The notes beneath the pieces are model-generated. The model did no database searches. It had not been told where the DNA came from and saw only the letters and a program-made list of their open reading frames with translations. Of a stretch of DNA of 64,000 nt, positions 54,850-64,000 are shown one piece after another. Position 1 is the first letter of the stretch, and each line of letters opens with the position of its first letter. Source of the stretch: Ectobius pallidus (lineage: Eukaryota; Arthropoda; Insecta; Blattodea; Ectobiidae); contig CAXKWD010000004.1 in NCBI GenBank assembly GCA_964059195.1, positions 116,267,938-116,331,937 on the forward strand, read 5' to 3'. The position numbers and the translations under genes are program-made.

Positions 54850-55240
54850 TGCTGCCATTAAGCAGCACGAAAACATATTATTTTATACAATATAACTTGT
54901 TTGGAAATTGAAATAATATAAATATCCAGTGCTTAAAATCTCAATTTCGATTCAGTGCAAGCCAGTTCGTCTGCTTTTATAACGTTTTAATGTAAGCAAC
55001 TAGCATGACGCCCTCCATCTTGCGATGCGTACTATTGGTCGCTTTGGGAACTCAGATCGATTCATCGAATCGATTGTCCATTCCTATAGTATGCTGTGAT
55101 CTTACGGCTGACAGATTATTGACAACAAAGTAGAAAAAATAATAATTATTATTCACAAAATCCGTTACTATTCGTGGAATATATCGATAAACTCGCAATC
55201 TTCTCGTGGGATTACCTATGATAACATTTTTGTTTCGGCA
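54850..55240 (+). repeat. Interspersed repeat R2, copy 3
   Basis: Matches copies 1 and 2 from TACAATATAACTTGTTTGGA AATTG through ATTGGTCGCTTTGGGAACTC to CACAAAATCCGTTACTATTC, and continues into the short dispersed repeat also seen inverted at 46330. Confidence 0.75.
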
Positions 55241-55244
55241 GATG

Positions 55245-55970
55245 CCCATTTACGAATTGAAAATTTATAGAGATAAATAAAATCCAGAATCTTGGAACTA
55301 CAGGAATGGGATCGCATAATCAGGATGTAAGTCGGTTGATTCTTGCATACATTCTTTGTATTTAATGAAAACTCAAAATTGAATATTTGTGCAGATAATA
55401 GAGACTTTTATATCTAACTTAGAATTCCTTTTAGGCTATTTCACTCATTCTTCATTGTTTCATTTAATAAAGTGAAAATGTGCAGGAGGTTTTTTTTTTC
55501 CAAAATGACTCAAAACCTAATCACGTGGTACCGGCTTTACTAATCACATGTATCTGCAATTTTTTAATTCCTCTAAGAAAATTTTAGGAATTAAACATTG
55601 CATCTGCAAGTTACAATGGGTTAGCTTAAATTTTATTTTTAGACAGCTTGGATTAAAAGTAGAACTTCTAACACAAGACACGCGAAGAAAAAGTAGCTAC
55701 ATTATCGCACTAGTGCTATACAATCTTTATGCCACTCCATTTCGGATCATTCACATAGAAAACACTAGGCCTATTTTAGATAAAATATGTTTGGTTATGA
55801 TTTGTAAATAAAGTCAGATTGATAAAAAATTTAAAATGTTAAATTTCATAACACGTTTATGAATGTTACATTTTCATGGTGGCCGCAAAATTCTCAGGGA
55901 ATACGACTATCTAACAGCAGCTGCAGTAATTGTACTATCAACTTAATTACCAAAAATTCAAAAAGATATC
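55245..55970. other. No recognised gene
   Basis: An 87-codon plus open frame at 55548-55811 (RQLGLKVELLTQDTRRKSSY IIALVLYNLY) has no identifiable motif. AT-rich elsewhere. Confidence 0.35.
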
Positions 55971-55974
55971 ACAT

Positions 55975-56180
55975 GTATCAATTTGACTTGGGGGTTTTTA
56001 ATTTTTTTCCGGTTGTAAAAGCAAATGCCGAATTGGATATTTGCTTTCCATGACTCGGGTCTATATCATATCCTGTATCATATTCATTAAAAATGTAATT
56101 AATTGGCCTATCAGTTGAAATTGACACTCACCATAAACACTTCAACAATAGAAAGAGTGGAACATCAGTAGTTACAAGAA
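55975..56180 (+). mobile_element. SINE family D, 5'-truncated copy
   Basis: TCAATTTGACTTGGGGGTTT, TTCCGGTTGTAAAAGCAAAT GCCGAATTGGATATTTGC and the family's AT-rich 3' body; the tRNA head is missing. Confidence 0.6.
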
Positions 56181-56195
56181 CATAGATTACTGATG

Positions 56196-56913
56196 CAGGC
56201 CCGACGAGAGGGAGGGGCAGCCGGGGCTGTAGCCCCGGGGCCCGTGCCCCAAAAGGGGGCCCGGCCGACCAGGTTTTATTTTTTACTTTCTAAATTTACT
56301 CTAGAGTAAAATTGGTCAGAAGTCAATAAACAGCTTAGGTTATGTTTTATGTGTTTATTTTATCTGCATTGTCTTGTCGTATAATGGTGACAGGGAATTT
56401 ATCAGTTAAACTGAAACGGATTATTCTTGAAGAAAAATTTATATTTTTGAAAAGTAGAAGCAGAAATCCTTTGGACTCAACAGTAGGCATCACTAACGTT
56501 CGGCATTTAAAATCATAATTTTCAAAAGGTTAAACTGGTTCTTACAGATAAAATTGTTCCTAATTAGAACATTTTAATGTATTTTTCCGTTTCCTGCCCG
56601 GCATCAGTTAACCGATTTGGTCCAAAATCAATAGGCTTCGTCCCATGGGCTTTATAAATGGTATGCCAAGTTATATGAAAATCCGATAAAGCGTATTTGA
56701 GTTATCGCGCTTACAGACACACGGACAGACAGACCTATCTACCAGACAATCTCATAAAGTACTGGTACCATTCTGGCACTTAATAATTATGATATCATTA
56801 CATATTTCTTTGTCGCATACACTATAAAGGGCGAGTTGAGTAGTGAATTTAATATTTGACGGGGGCCCGGGAAAAATTGTCCCTAGGGCCCTTAGTTTCT
56901 TTCCACGGCCCTG
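56196..56913. mobile_element. hAT element, non-autonomous, 8-bp target duplication
   Basis: Left end CAGGCCCGACGAGAGGGAGG then GGCAGCCGGGGC; inverted right end CAGGGCCGTGGAAAGAAACT. GC-rich GGGGCCC boxes lie just inside both ends. Perfect TACTGATG repeats flank (56188-56195, 56914-56921). It contains a unit of the 27-kb-type repeat (56585-56785) ending CATTCTGGCACTTAATA. No transposase coding. Confidence 0.92.
56585..56785 (+). repeat. 27-kb-type unit with AGTGCCAG end, nested in hAT
   Basis: GTTAACCGATTTGGTCCAAA ATCAATAGGCTTCGTCCCAT GGGC, AAATCCGATAAAGCGTATTT GAGTTA, CAGACACACGGACAGACAGAC and AATCTCATAAAGTA...CATTCTGGCACTT: one diverged unit of the 27.22-27.75 kb array. Confidence 0.75.
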
Positions 56914-56924
56914 TACTGATGTAG

Positions 56925-57890
56925 GCCTGAACACATAACCTGACTCCTGATTATAATCTCTGCTCTCAAGATGTGCGAATTCAAAATAGAAACTTGCAGG
57001 AAATGGCCATCGAAGTTTATTACGGCTGCATATAAATAACTTAATTGGTATAACTGTGCAGATTAAAGAAGACTCTAGGTAACATTAAAACATACATAAA
57101 ACATATTTTGCGTTTTATGATTAATGCTATGAATTGCCTTATATAATTATAGTTATTATTATAGTCTCCGCAGAATTGCAACAACGAAGGTTAAATTGCT
57201 CTTCCTCCGGTATTAATGTTCTGTCACTCGTACAAAACAAATACAGTACATGACGTAACAGTTGCCTAAACGTTGCCGGATTTGGTGAAATATGTAGTAC
57301 ACGTAATAATATTTATATTTAATTTTGCAAGGAAAATACCGATTTTATTGAAACATCATAAAGGGAAAAAAAATTTCCGTATTCTGAATGCTTTCCTCTG
57401 CTGTAATGAAAAATTGCAATATGTAGATAGCCCTTATGAAGTAGAACACGGTTATAGGTTAGGTGTTCCGTCCAGCATTCGTGTCTGGCCGGATTTGAGG
57501 CATTAGCTGGTTTCGCGAGGTCATTCGCCGTGTTGCTATGGCAACAGGCTTGTGTCTTCGTTTGTTTTATTTTCTTGTTGTGTCTTCAATATAATTTTAA
57601 ATATGTTTACTTATCTGTTTGTTCTTTCTCCCATCAATTCTCATAAGAAATAACATTTGACTGTCGCATCTTTCATTTTTTGGATAGTCATGTTATAATC
57701 TCCAACCCAAAGTTTCAGTCTGATTATTTTTTAGTATATTTTATTCATAATTTTGTGTTTTTAAAGAAACAATTCAGTTTTGAAGTAATGCTATTAATTC
57801 TCTTATTTATGTTTTAGTATTTTAATGTAACTTAATTGATTTATTTCCAAGATTAATTATTTATTGTTTTTCTTGGCCAATGGGATTCTT
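56925..57890. other. No recognised gene
   Basis: A plus open frame at 57273-57506 ends YVDSPYEVEHGYRLGVPSSI RVWPDLRH; no family recognised. TGTTGCTATGGCAACA (57526-57541) is a 16-base palindrome that could mark an LTR start, but no matching end was found. Confidence 0.3.
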
Positions 57891-57899
57891 GCTTTACGT

Positions 57900-59234
57900 C
57901 ACATGTCGTGACGTCTGTCATTCTTGCTATTCATTCTTATTCTCTCGTTCGAAGCTTTCGCCAGGCTAGTTTTCAGTTCAGAATTCTGAATCTAGTTATT
58001 ATTGTCGAGCTGGGAATTTGAAGTTTCCCAGCCCTAGTTATTGCAGAGACGCAATTTAATACGTTCTTCAAAGTAATTTATTTGTGATTTAATTACAAAT
58101 GTGTGAAGCCAAGTTTTTTACTTCCCTGATCAAACCGTATGGACTTGAATGCGTAACTCATTAAGTAAAAGGATTTACTGTAAGTACTGCTGTGAAGTGA
58201 ATATTTCAGAGTGCTTCATTTTAGTTGCAGTGTCGAAGCAACATTTAAAGGTTCTTATTCTCGGTCGAAGCAGCAAGTCGACCTTAAAATAATTTGCTGA
58301 AAGTGTGCATTCACTTCAAGAATAGTGAAATTCTTTCTCAGTCGTCCGAGCAAGCGCGACTATAAAAATTGCTCTGCTCTGGTCCTCCGAGCTATTCATC
58401 AGTCTTATAAGGCAAGCATGCCTTATTTTCCAGAAGGAGCTTACTAAGTCGTCTCCCCTTGACTTCATCAACATTTCATCTTCTTCGGCACCGCTAGGAA
58501 GAGGAATTTATTTGTAAAGCAAGATACAAAATTCCATCTTGTATTTTAAAGGGTCTATTTATCATTTTGTCCATTGTGCTCTTTGTATCTTTCAAGGGGC
58601 TCAATAAATGTATTTAAACTTGACTTAGTGTAGCATCCTTCAAACCGGAGAGGTTTCCCCGTGTCCCTATTTCGCCTGCGAGCTACCGTGGGAGCGGGAA
58701 CATCTCTTTGTGGTTCCTCCGGGCCTAGATATGACCCAGAGGCCTATGGTTGAAGATGCATTGATAGTTAGTGACCTATAATTAACGTAAAGTAACTATT
58801 CAATACACAGTTTGAATTTGTCTTGGTCACTTATTTCAGAGACCTCAGTGATTAGCCACAATTCTAGTCATTCTTATATATCAATCTTGTTCTCCCGGTA
58901 TAGTTTGCCGCCGGTGTGAGACGCTACCATCAGTAGCCATCAGTAATAAGTAGTTTAAAGTCAGTTGCTATAAGTATCTGTGGTTCTCCTCCGCATTGCG
59001 TTTGAGGGTGGTCTCTGACAGATTTCAATTAAGTTTTCTGTACTCTCTTGTAAAGTGTAAACATTTACATCTGTGTACTTACACCTGTACAGCTACACAC
59101 TATTTCTTTGTCTACTCGTATGCTCCTATGCGGGCAACTCACTCCATTCTTATAAGCAAACGTTAATTTGTCATTGTTGCACCGGCTCTAGGCGGGCAAC
59201 CTATTTAATTCAGACATTGTAGAAGCAAGTCGCT
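57900..59234 (+). promoter_or_regulatory. BEL/Pao 5' LTR and leader (boundaries not fixed)
   Basis: The region directly before gag-pol has retrotransposon promoter signals in the right order: TATAAAAAT at 58361-58369 and AATAAA at 58603-58608, which would put the transcript start near 58390 and the R/U5 border near 58625. A second TATA-like word sits near 58410. The LTR start, LTR end and tRNA primer-binding site could not be set because the matching 3' LTR lies beyond the window. The leader from about 58900 to 59234 has no open frame. Confidence 0.5.
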
Positions 59235-62200
59235 ATGTCGAGTCCAGACGGTTTGACGGCTCTTAAAGCCAAGCGAGTTCCCATTAAGGCCCAGATTACG
59301 CGGCAGGTTAATGTCATTAGTAATTTAGCCATTGAGGATGTCACTTATCCTGAACTCAAAAAGTATGAGTCTAAGTTAGACGAACTTGCAGCTAAGTTCG
59401 ACCATGTGCAGACTGAAATCGACGGTGTGGATTATTCTGATGCTGAAGAAGCCTATAGGGCAGAAGTCGACGCCGTCATTTCCAGAGGCAACTCTCAGTT
59501 GTGTAAATTTCTTCAGGCCTTATCTGACAAGGAGGTCCTGGCCCAGCAGGCCCTTGCAGAAAGGCAGGCTCAGGCCCAGCTGGCTTTAGCCGAAAAGGAA
59601 GCTGAGGCTAAGAGAGCCGAAGCCCAGGCCCAGCTGGCTTTAGCCGAAAAGGAAGCTGAGGCTAAGAGAGCCGAAGCCCAGGCCCAGCTCGCCCTGGCCC
59701 GTGAGGAAGCCGAAGCTAAGAGAGCGGAGGCCCTGGCCCAGCAGGCCCTTGCAGAAAGGCATGCTCAGGCCCAGCTCGCCCTGGCCCGTGAGGAAGCCGA
59801 AGCTAAGAAAGCGGAAGCCCACGCCCAGGCCGAAGCTGCCCAAAAGGCTAAAATAAGACGCTTCGAGTACTTGCAATCGCAACTTCTGCGTCAAATGCAG
59901 ATTATGCGAGAGTACGAAATCGAAGATCTCACTACGCTTCATGAGGCGCGCATTCGCCGCTCTGAATTCGTAGAGATCTTCAAGGCCTATAAGTCAGATT
60001 ATGCTCAGGTGGCCATTGACGAGGCCTACCAGGATCATGAATTCGACTTTCACGCAGTGGAATCTGATTATTATAAAGTCATCAGTTTCTTTGACTCCAT
60101 GATAGCTGAAAGGAAACAGCTATATGAACCCGAGCAGGCGCAGACTGCCAGTCAGCGCTCTTCGCTTGACCCTGTCACGCCGTTGTTACCGAAACTCCCC
60201 GAAATCCGTCTTCCTCAGTTCAATGGGAACCCCTCTGAGTGGATCGAGTTTCGTGACACTTTCTCGTCGTTGGTAATTCAACACAGGCACATTTCGGACA
60301 TGGACAAGTATCAGTACTTGAAGTCCTGCCTGTCATCAGAGGTTAGTACGGTCATTCAGAATATTCCTGTCTCTGCTGCGACCTTCCAGGTGGCGTGGCA
60401 GACTTTGATTGATAGGTTTGATAACGACCGGCTAATCGCCAACACCCATCTGGACAATCTCTTCTCTCCCCCTCAGATTGAGAGGTATTCTGCAGAATCC
60501 CTGCAGAAATACCTGGATCATTTTATAAGCACGGTACATGCACTGAATTCCCTTAATACAGAAGTGGAGTTGTCAGATCTGATTATTACCAGAATTATCA
60601 TCGACAAGCTTCCGATGAACCTCATCAGAGAATGGGAGTCATCTGTCAAAATAGGGAAGCTCCCTACTCTCAAGGAGTTATTTGTCTTCTTGGAAAGCCG
60701 AGTTCGCATACTGCAGATGACTGATGCTGCCACGAAAAGTCAGGCTGCTAAGTCAGTTCCGAGCTCTCCGGCTCCTTCCAAGTCAAAGTCTTCTTCTTCG
60801 AGGCCTAAATGTCTCTGTTGTCGTACTGCTGTGCATGACCTGTTTTCATGCAGCGACTTCAGGAGCATGACTTTCGCTCAAAGAGACCAGTTTGTTAGAG
60901 ACCGCAAACTGTGTCGTGTATGCCTGTATAGTCAAGGGCATGCCAACAATTGTAGGACTTTTCAGTGCAGGAGATGTGCTGGGAGACATAGCACATTCCT
61001 CCACGACCCGACTAGCGATAGTCACCAGGCTGCCAACACTGCAGGTGTTATGGCTTCTAGTCAGACCCAGCAGCGCTGCTTGCTTCCTACTGCTACTGTC
61101 CGCATCCTGGACTCAGACGGCTCGCCTGTTGAGGCCACAGCCCTCCTGGATAGCGGTTCAGACTGCAATCTTATTAGCGACAGGCTGTTTAGGCGTCTTG
61201 GACTAGCTCCTCATGCGCAGCGGACTACGCTAGCGGGAATTTTGTCCACTAATGTTAGCACACATAAGCTAACCAGCATCACGATTCAGTCGCGAGTGAC
61301 TTCATGGCGCTACAATGCACAGGCCATTGTCGTTCCGGAGATTTCGGAGAAAAGGTTCCCGAACTCTTTCATTGAGACCAAAGATTGGAACATTCCTCCG
61401 AATCTTCCCTTGGCTGACCCATTCTTTAGTCGTCCTAAGTGTGTCGATCTACTTCTTGGAGTGGAGATTTGCGCCCAAGTGGTGTGTCCAGGGCAAATTT
61501 CCACCTGTGAGTTACCTACGATTCAGAACTCGCATCTTGGTTGGTACTTCGCCGGGAAACTGCCCTCTGCGCCTTTCCCTTCACAGCGTTGCCATACTTC
61601 CAATGGTCATCGACGCCGATCCACGGCTAAGCGTTATCTTGAAGCAAGCCCAAAAGAGCCTGAATGCTCGGAGGCTATGTCTTCCAATTACTCAGCCTTC
61701 CTAACTGCTGACCAGTTAGTGAGTAACCAGCTTTCCCGGTTCTGGGAGTTAGAACGAGTGTCTAACTCAGCCCCCTTCCCTGACGAGTCAGTTTGTGAAC
61801 AGCATTTTGCTGCCAATACTCAGCGTGACTCCGATGGGCGATACATTGTAAAGTTGCCCTTTGTATCAGCTCCAGAATCCCTGGGGAGCACAGTGTTACA
61901 AGCTCAGAAGAGATTCTTCTCATTAGAAAAGAGACTGTCTTCAAATGAAACCCTTCGAGAGGAATATAACAGGTTCATGGATGACTATCTGAAATTGGGT
62001 CACATGAAGCCTGCCTCTCGGAGTTCACTCGGGAAATATGAGTATATTATCCCGCACCATCCCGTTTTGAAGCCTTCCAGCACCACGACAAAACTCAGGG
62101 TAGTTTTTGATGCTTCAGCGAAGTCTTCTAACGGGAAGTCACTCAATGACATCCTTGCTGTAGGTCCGGTGGTGCAACCTGACCTCTTCTCGATCCTCCT

Positions 62201-64000
62201 ACGCTTTAGGTTCAATCCAGTGGCGTTCACAGCGGACATCGAGAAGATGTATAGACAGGTCTTAGTCCATCCCGACCACCAACCTCTCCAGCAGATTTAC
62301 TGGAGAACTTCTGTGTCAGACCCTATCCAGCTGTTTGACCTAACCACGGTCACTTATGGCACTGCTTCTGCCTCCTTCCTGGCAACCAGAGCTCTTAAAC
62401 AGCTAGCCATCGACGAGGGAAGCAAATTTCCTGTAGCAGCCTCCATCATAAACAATTCCATCTATGTCGATGACATAGTGGCCACAGCTGCTACGCTGTC
62501 TGAGGCCAAGGTTATTGTCTCTCAGCTGAGAGAGCTTCTCCCCCTAGGTGGATTCAATCCTCGTAAGTGGAGTTCCAATTCTGTGGAACTGCTCCAAGAC
62601 GTTCCTCCTGAGCTGCGGGAGTCTCTCGACCACAGAACCTTTGGTGATTCTGACACCTCCTCTATAAAGGCGCTAGGCCTCATATGGCAACCTTCTGACG
62701 ATATGCTCAGGATCGAAACTTCAGTCGATCCTTCCAAGCCATTCACCACCTGTTCCAGAAGGACATTGCTGTCTTGTATAGCCTCTATTTTTGACCCCCT
62801 TGGTCTAATATGCCCTATAGTGTCCTACTGCAAGATTCTGTTCCAATCTTTGTGGAAGGAGACTACTTCATGGGACCAGCCCATTCCTTCTGCGGTCGCC
62901 GACAAGTGGCGCAAGATTCACAACCAACTTCAGTTCATCTCCAGCATCGCTATCCCTCGGCTAGCATTACAGCAGAACTTCGTATCTGTGCAGTTGCACG
63001 GTTTCTGTGATGCTAGCGAGGTGGCATATGGCGCCTGTCTGTACATACGATCTACTAATCACCTCGATAAGGCCAAGAGCTGTCTGCTTTGTGCCAAGTC
63101 TAGGGTTGCCCCTTTGAAGGCAACGACTATACCTCGCCTTGAATTGTTGGCAGCTCACTTGTTGGCAACGTTAGTTCACCGGGTGTTACCTGCGTTGCAA
63201 CTTTCTATAAGTTCAGTACACCTGTGGAGTGACTCCAAGGTTGTACTTGGTTGGTTAAACCATTCACCTTCTAAACTTAAGACTTTCGTGGCTAACAGAG
63301 TCGCGGACGTCCAAGAATTCACTGCCATTGAATCTTGGTCGCATGTGTCATCTAAGGACAATCCCGCTGATCTCATCTCTAGGGGAGCCACCCCTTCTGA
63401 CCTACTTAACAACTCTCTGTGGTGGTCAGGCCCTTCTTGGCTTACTGCCGACTCCACTCAGTGGCCCAGTTTGCCCATTGAGCTCGAGTCTTCGTCTCTC
63501 CCAGAGGTGAAGATAGCAGCGCTAGTCACTATCGAAACCTCTAGCTTAAGCCCATGGCTGACTAAGTTTTCACACTTGAAAACAATCAGGGTCATGGCTT
63601 ATGTGCGACGTTTCATTAATAATTACTTGAAACTCAAGTCACCTATCAATGGCCCTTTGTTGCCGTCAGAGCTTACTGAAGCTTTGCATTCTTGCATTAG
63701 AATCATTCAAAGGAATGCTTTCAGAAAGGAAATTCAAGCATTGGCTTCCTCGCAAGATTTGCCTTCTTCTAGTAAGATCCGGCAACTATGCCCCTTTATT
63801 CAGGATAACATCCTGCGTGTAGGTGGACGTCTAAGTCGGTCCAACCTACCCTTTGACAACAAGCATCAGATATTACTTCCTGCAGAGCATGCTTTCACCA
63901 GGCAGTTAGTTCTCCATGTGCACTTGCATCTAGGTCATGCAGGACCTCAGCTAGTCATCTCACACTTGCGAGAGTCGTATTGGATCCCTTGCATTCGCAA
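59235..64000 (+). CDS. BEL/Pao retrotransposon gag-pol polyprotein, partial at right edge
   Basis: A single frame opens at ATG 59235 (MSSPDGLTALKAKR) and stays free of stops for 1,588 codons to the edge. Gag has a charged helical region with alanine-rich repeats (residues about 95-205), a capsid-like part (LPEIRLPQFNGNPSEWIEFR, from about 320) and CCHC/CCCH knuckles (CLCC...H..FSC; CRVCLYSQGHANNC; CRRCAGRHSTFLH, about 526-592). The aspartic protease has LLDSGSDCNLIS (D639). RT has LRVVFDASAKS, FTADIEKMYRQVLVHPDHQ and IYVDDIVATA (YVDD at 1077-1080). RNase H has HGFCDASEVAYGACLY, TIPRLELLAA, LWSDSKVVLGWL and SSKDNPADLISRG. The integrase N-terminal zinc module starts HLHLGHAGP. YVDD and this domain order define BEL/Pao. 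The product would form particles and copy RNA into DNA; the integrase core is beyond the window. It appears potentially intact. Confidence 0.95.
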   Translation, partial: MSSPDGLTALKAKRVPIKAQITRQVNVISNLAIEDVTYPELKKYESKLDELAAKFDHVQTEIDGVDYSDAEEAYRAEVDAVISRGNSQLCKFLQALSDKEVLAQQALAERQAQAQLALAEKEAEAKRAEAQAQLALAEKEAEAKRAEAQAQLALAREEAEAKRAEALAQQALAERHAQAQLALAREEAEAKKAEAHAQAEAAQKAKIRRFEYLQSQLLRQMQIMREYEIEDLTTLHEARIRRSEFVEIFKAYKSDYAQVAIDEAYQDHEFDFHAVESDYYKVISFFDSMIAERKQLYEPEQAQTASQRSSLDPVTPLLPKLPEIRLPQFNGNPSEWIEFRDTFSSLVIQHRHISDMDKYQYLKSCLSSEVSTVIQNIPVSAATFQVAWQTLIDRFDNDRLIANTHLDNLFSPPQIERYSAESLQKYLDHFISTVHALNSLNTEVELSDLIITRIIIDKLPMNLIREWESSVKIGKLPTLKELFVFLESRVRILQMTDAATKSQAAKSVPSSPAPSKSKSSSSRPKCLCCRTAVHDLFSCSDFRSMTFAQRDQFVRDRKLCRVCLYSQGHANNCRTFQCRRCAGRHSTFLHDPTSDSHQAANTAGVMASSQTQQRCLLPTATVRILDSDGSPVEATALLDSGSDCNLISDRLFRRLGLAPHAQRTTLAGILSTNVSTHKLTSITIQSRVTSWRYNAQAIVVPEISEKRFPNSFIETKDWNIPPNLPLADPFFSRPKCVDLLLGVEICAQVVCPGQISTCELPTIQNSHLGWYFAGKLPSAPFPSQRCHTSNGHRRRSTAKRYLEASPKEPECSEAMSSNYSAFLTADQLVSNQLSRFWELERVSNSAPFPDESVCEQHFAANTQRDSDGRYIVKLPFVSAPESLGSTVLQAQKRFFSLEKRLSSNETLREEYNRFMDDYLKLGHMKPASRSSLGKYEYIIPHHPVLKPSSTTTKLRVVFDASAKSSNGKSLNDILAVGPVVQPDLFSILLRFRFNPVAFTADIEKMYRQVLVHPDHQPLQQIYWRTSVSDPIQLFDLTTVTYGTASASFLATRALKQLAIDEGSKFPVAASIINNSIYVDDIVATAATLSEAKVIVSQLRELLPLGGFNPRKWSSNSVELLQDVPPELRESLDHRTFGDSDTSSIKALGLIWQPSDDMLRIETSVDPSKPFTTCSRRTLLSCIASIFDPLGLICPIVSYCKILFQSLWKETTSWDQPIPSAVADKWRKIHNQLQFISSIAIPRLALQQNFVSVQLHGFCDASEVAYGACLYIRSTNHLDKAKSCLLCAKSRVAPLKATTIPRLELLAAHLLATLVHRVLPALQLSISSVHLWSDSKVVLGWLNHSPSKLKTFVANRVADVQEFTAIESWSHVSSKDNPADLISRGATPSDLLNNSLWWSGPSWLTADSTQWPSLPIELESSSLPEVKIAALVTIETSSLSPWLTKFSHLKTIRVMAYVRRFINNYLKLKSPINGPLLPSELTEALHSCIRIIQRNAFRKEIQALASSQDLPSSSKIRQLCPFIQDNILRVGGRLSRSNLPFDNKHQILLPAEHAFTRQLVLHVHLHLGHAGPQLVISHLRESYWIPCIR
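59521..59840 (+). repeat. 54-bp tandem repeats in gag encoding a coiled coil
   Basis: Units of 18 codons read LALAEKEAEAKRAEAQAQ; two neighbouring units (59580-59633 and 59634-59687) are identical in DNA, followed by diverged LALAREEAEAKRAEALAQ forms and a duplicated QALAER.AQAQ block. All units keep the reading frame. Heptad-compatible A/L and E/K patterning predicts a long charged helix. Confidence 0.9.

Noticed and set aside
60892..61704. Open frames of 104 and 129 codons in other frames
   Set aside because: Shadows within the BEL/Pao gag-pol frame.
1..64000. CRISPR arrays, bacterial operons, integrons
   Set aside because: Spacers, operon structure and bacterial gene types are absent; splice sites and eukaryotic mobile elements are present throughout.

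Overview
The window looks like insect nuclear DNA from a large, repeat-rich genome. It is AT-rich, has very long introns, and carries several tRNA-derived SINE families, many degraded non-LTR retrotransposons (LINEs), hAT and Tc1-like DNA transposons, Helitron-like ends and a BEL/Pao LTR retrotransposon. SINE bodies such as the one at 31.24 kb and the RNase H-bearing LINEs fit a polyneopteran insect (cockroach- or termite-like), but that placement is inference.

The main host-gene content is an ubiquitin-conjugating enzyme (E2) gene on the minus strand, recovered from three short exons: 30879-30921 (start codon), 25798-25876 and 9716-9834. Each has consensus splice sites, the junction phases match exactly, and the joined product reads through the N-terminal half of the UBC fold as far as the His-Pro-Asn motif before the catalytic cysteine. 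The exon with that cysteine was not found; it is probably left of position 1. Intron 1 is 5.0 kb and intron 2 is 16.0 kb, and both are filled with nested mobile elements.

Layout. 1-4.8 kb: Tc1-type transposase tail, then a 5'-truncated LINE with reverse transcriptase and RNase H, lying between two inverted copies of a tRNA-like repeat. 4.8-9.7 kb (inside or below intron 3): a CpG-rich promoter-like stretch near 6.3 kb, a small MITE, a second LINE remnant and a tandem-unit element. 9.8-25.8 kb (intron 2): two copies of a Helitron-like repeat, an antisense LINE split by later insertions, a 1-kb tandem/inverted repeat, an (AT)n tract, a DDE transposase pseudogene and a hAT element with a SINE nested in it. 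25.9-30.9 kb (intron 1): AGTGCCAG-ended repeats and a LINE tail. 31-47 kb: a cluster of hAT elements with 8-bp target duplications, LINE tails and four SINE families. 47-57 kb: MITEs, a LINE with a PD-(D/E)XK-like domain, and a three-copy repeat. 57.9-64 kb: a BEL/Pao element with an uninterrupted gag-pol frame of at least 1,588 codons running off the right edge.

No functional tRNA, rRNA, CRISPR or bacterial-type feature is present. Apart from the E2 exons and the BEL/Pao frame, every coding trace is a broken mobile-element remnant or is unrecognised.
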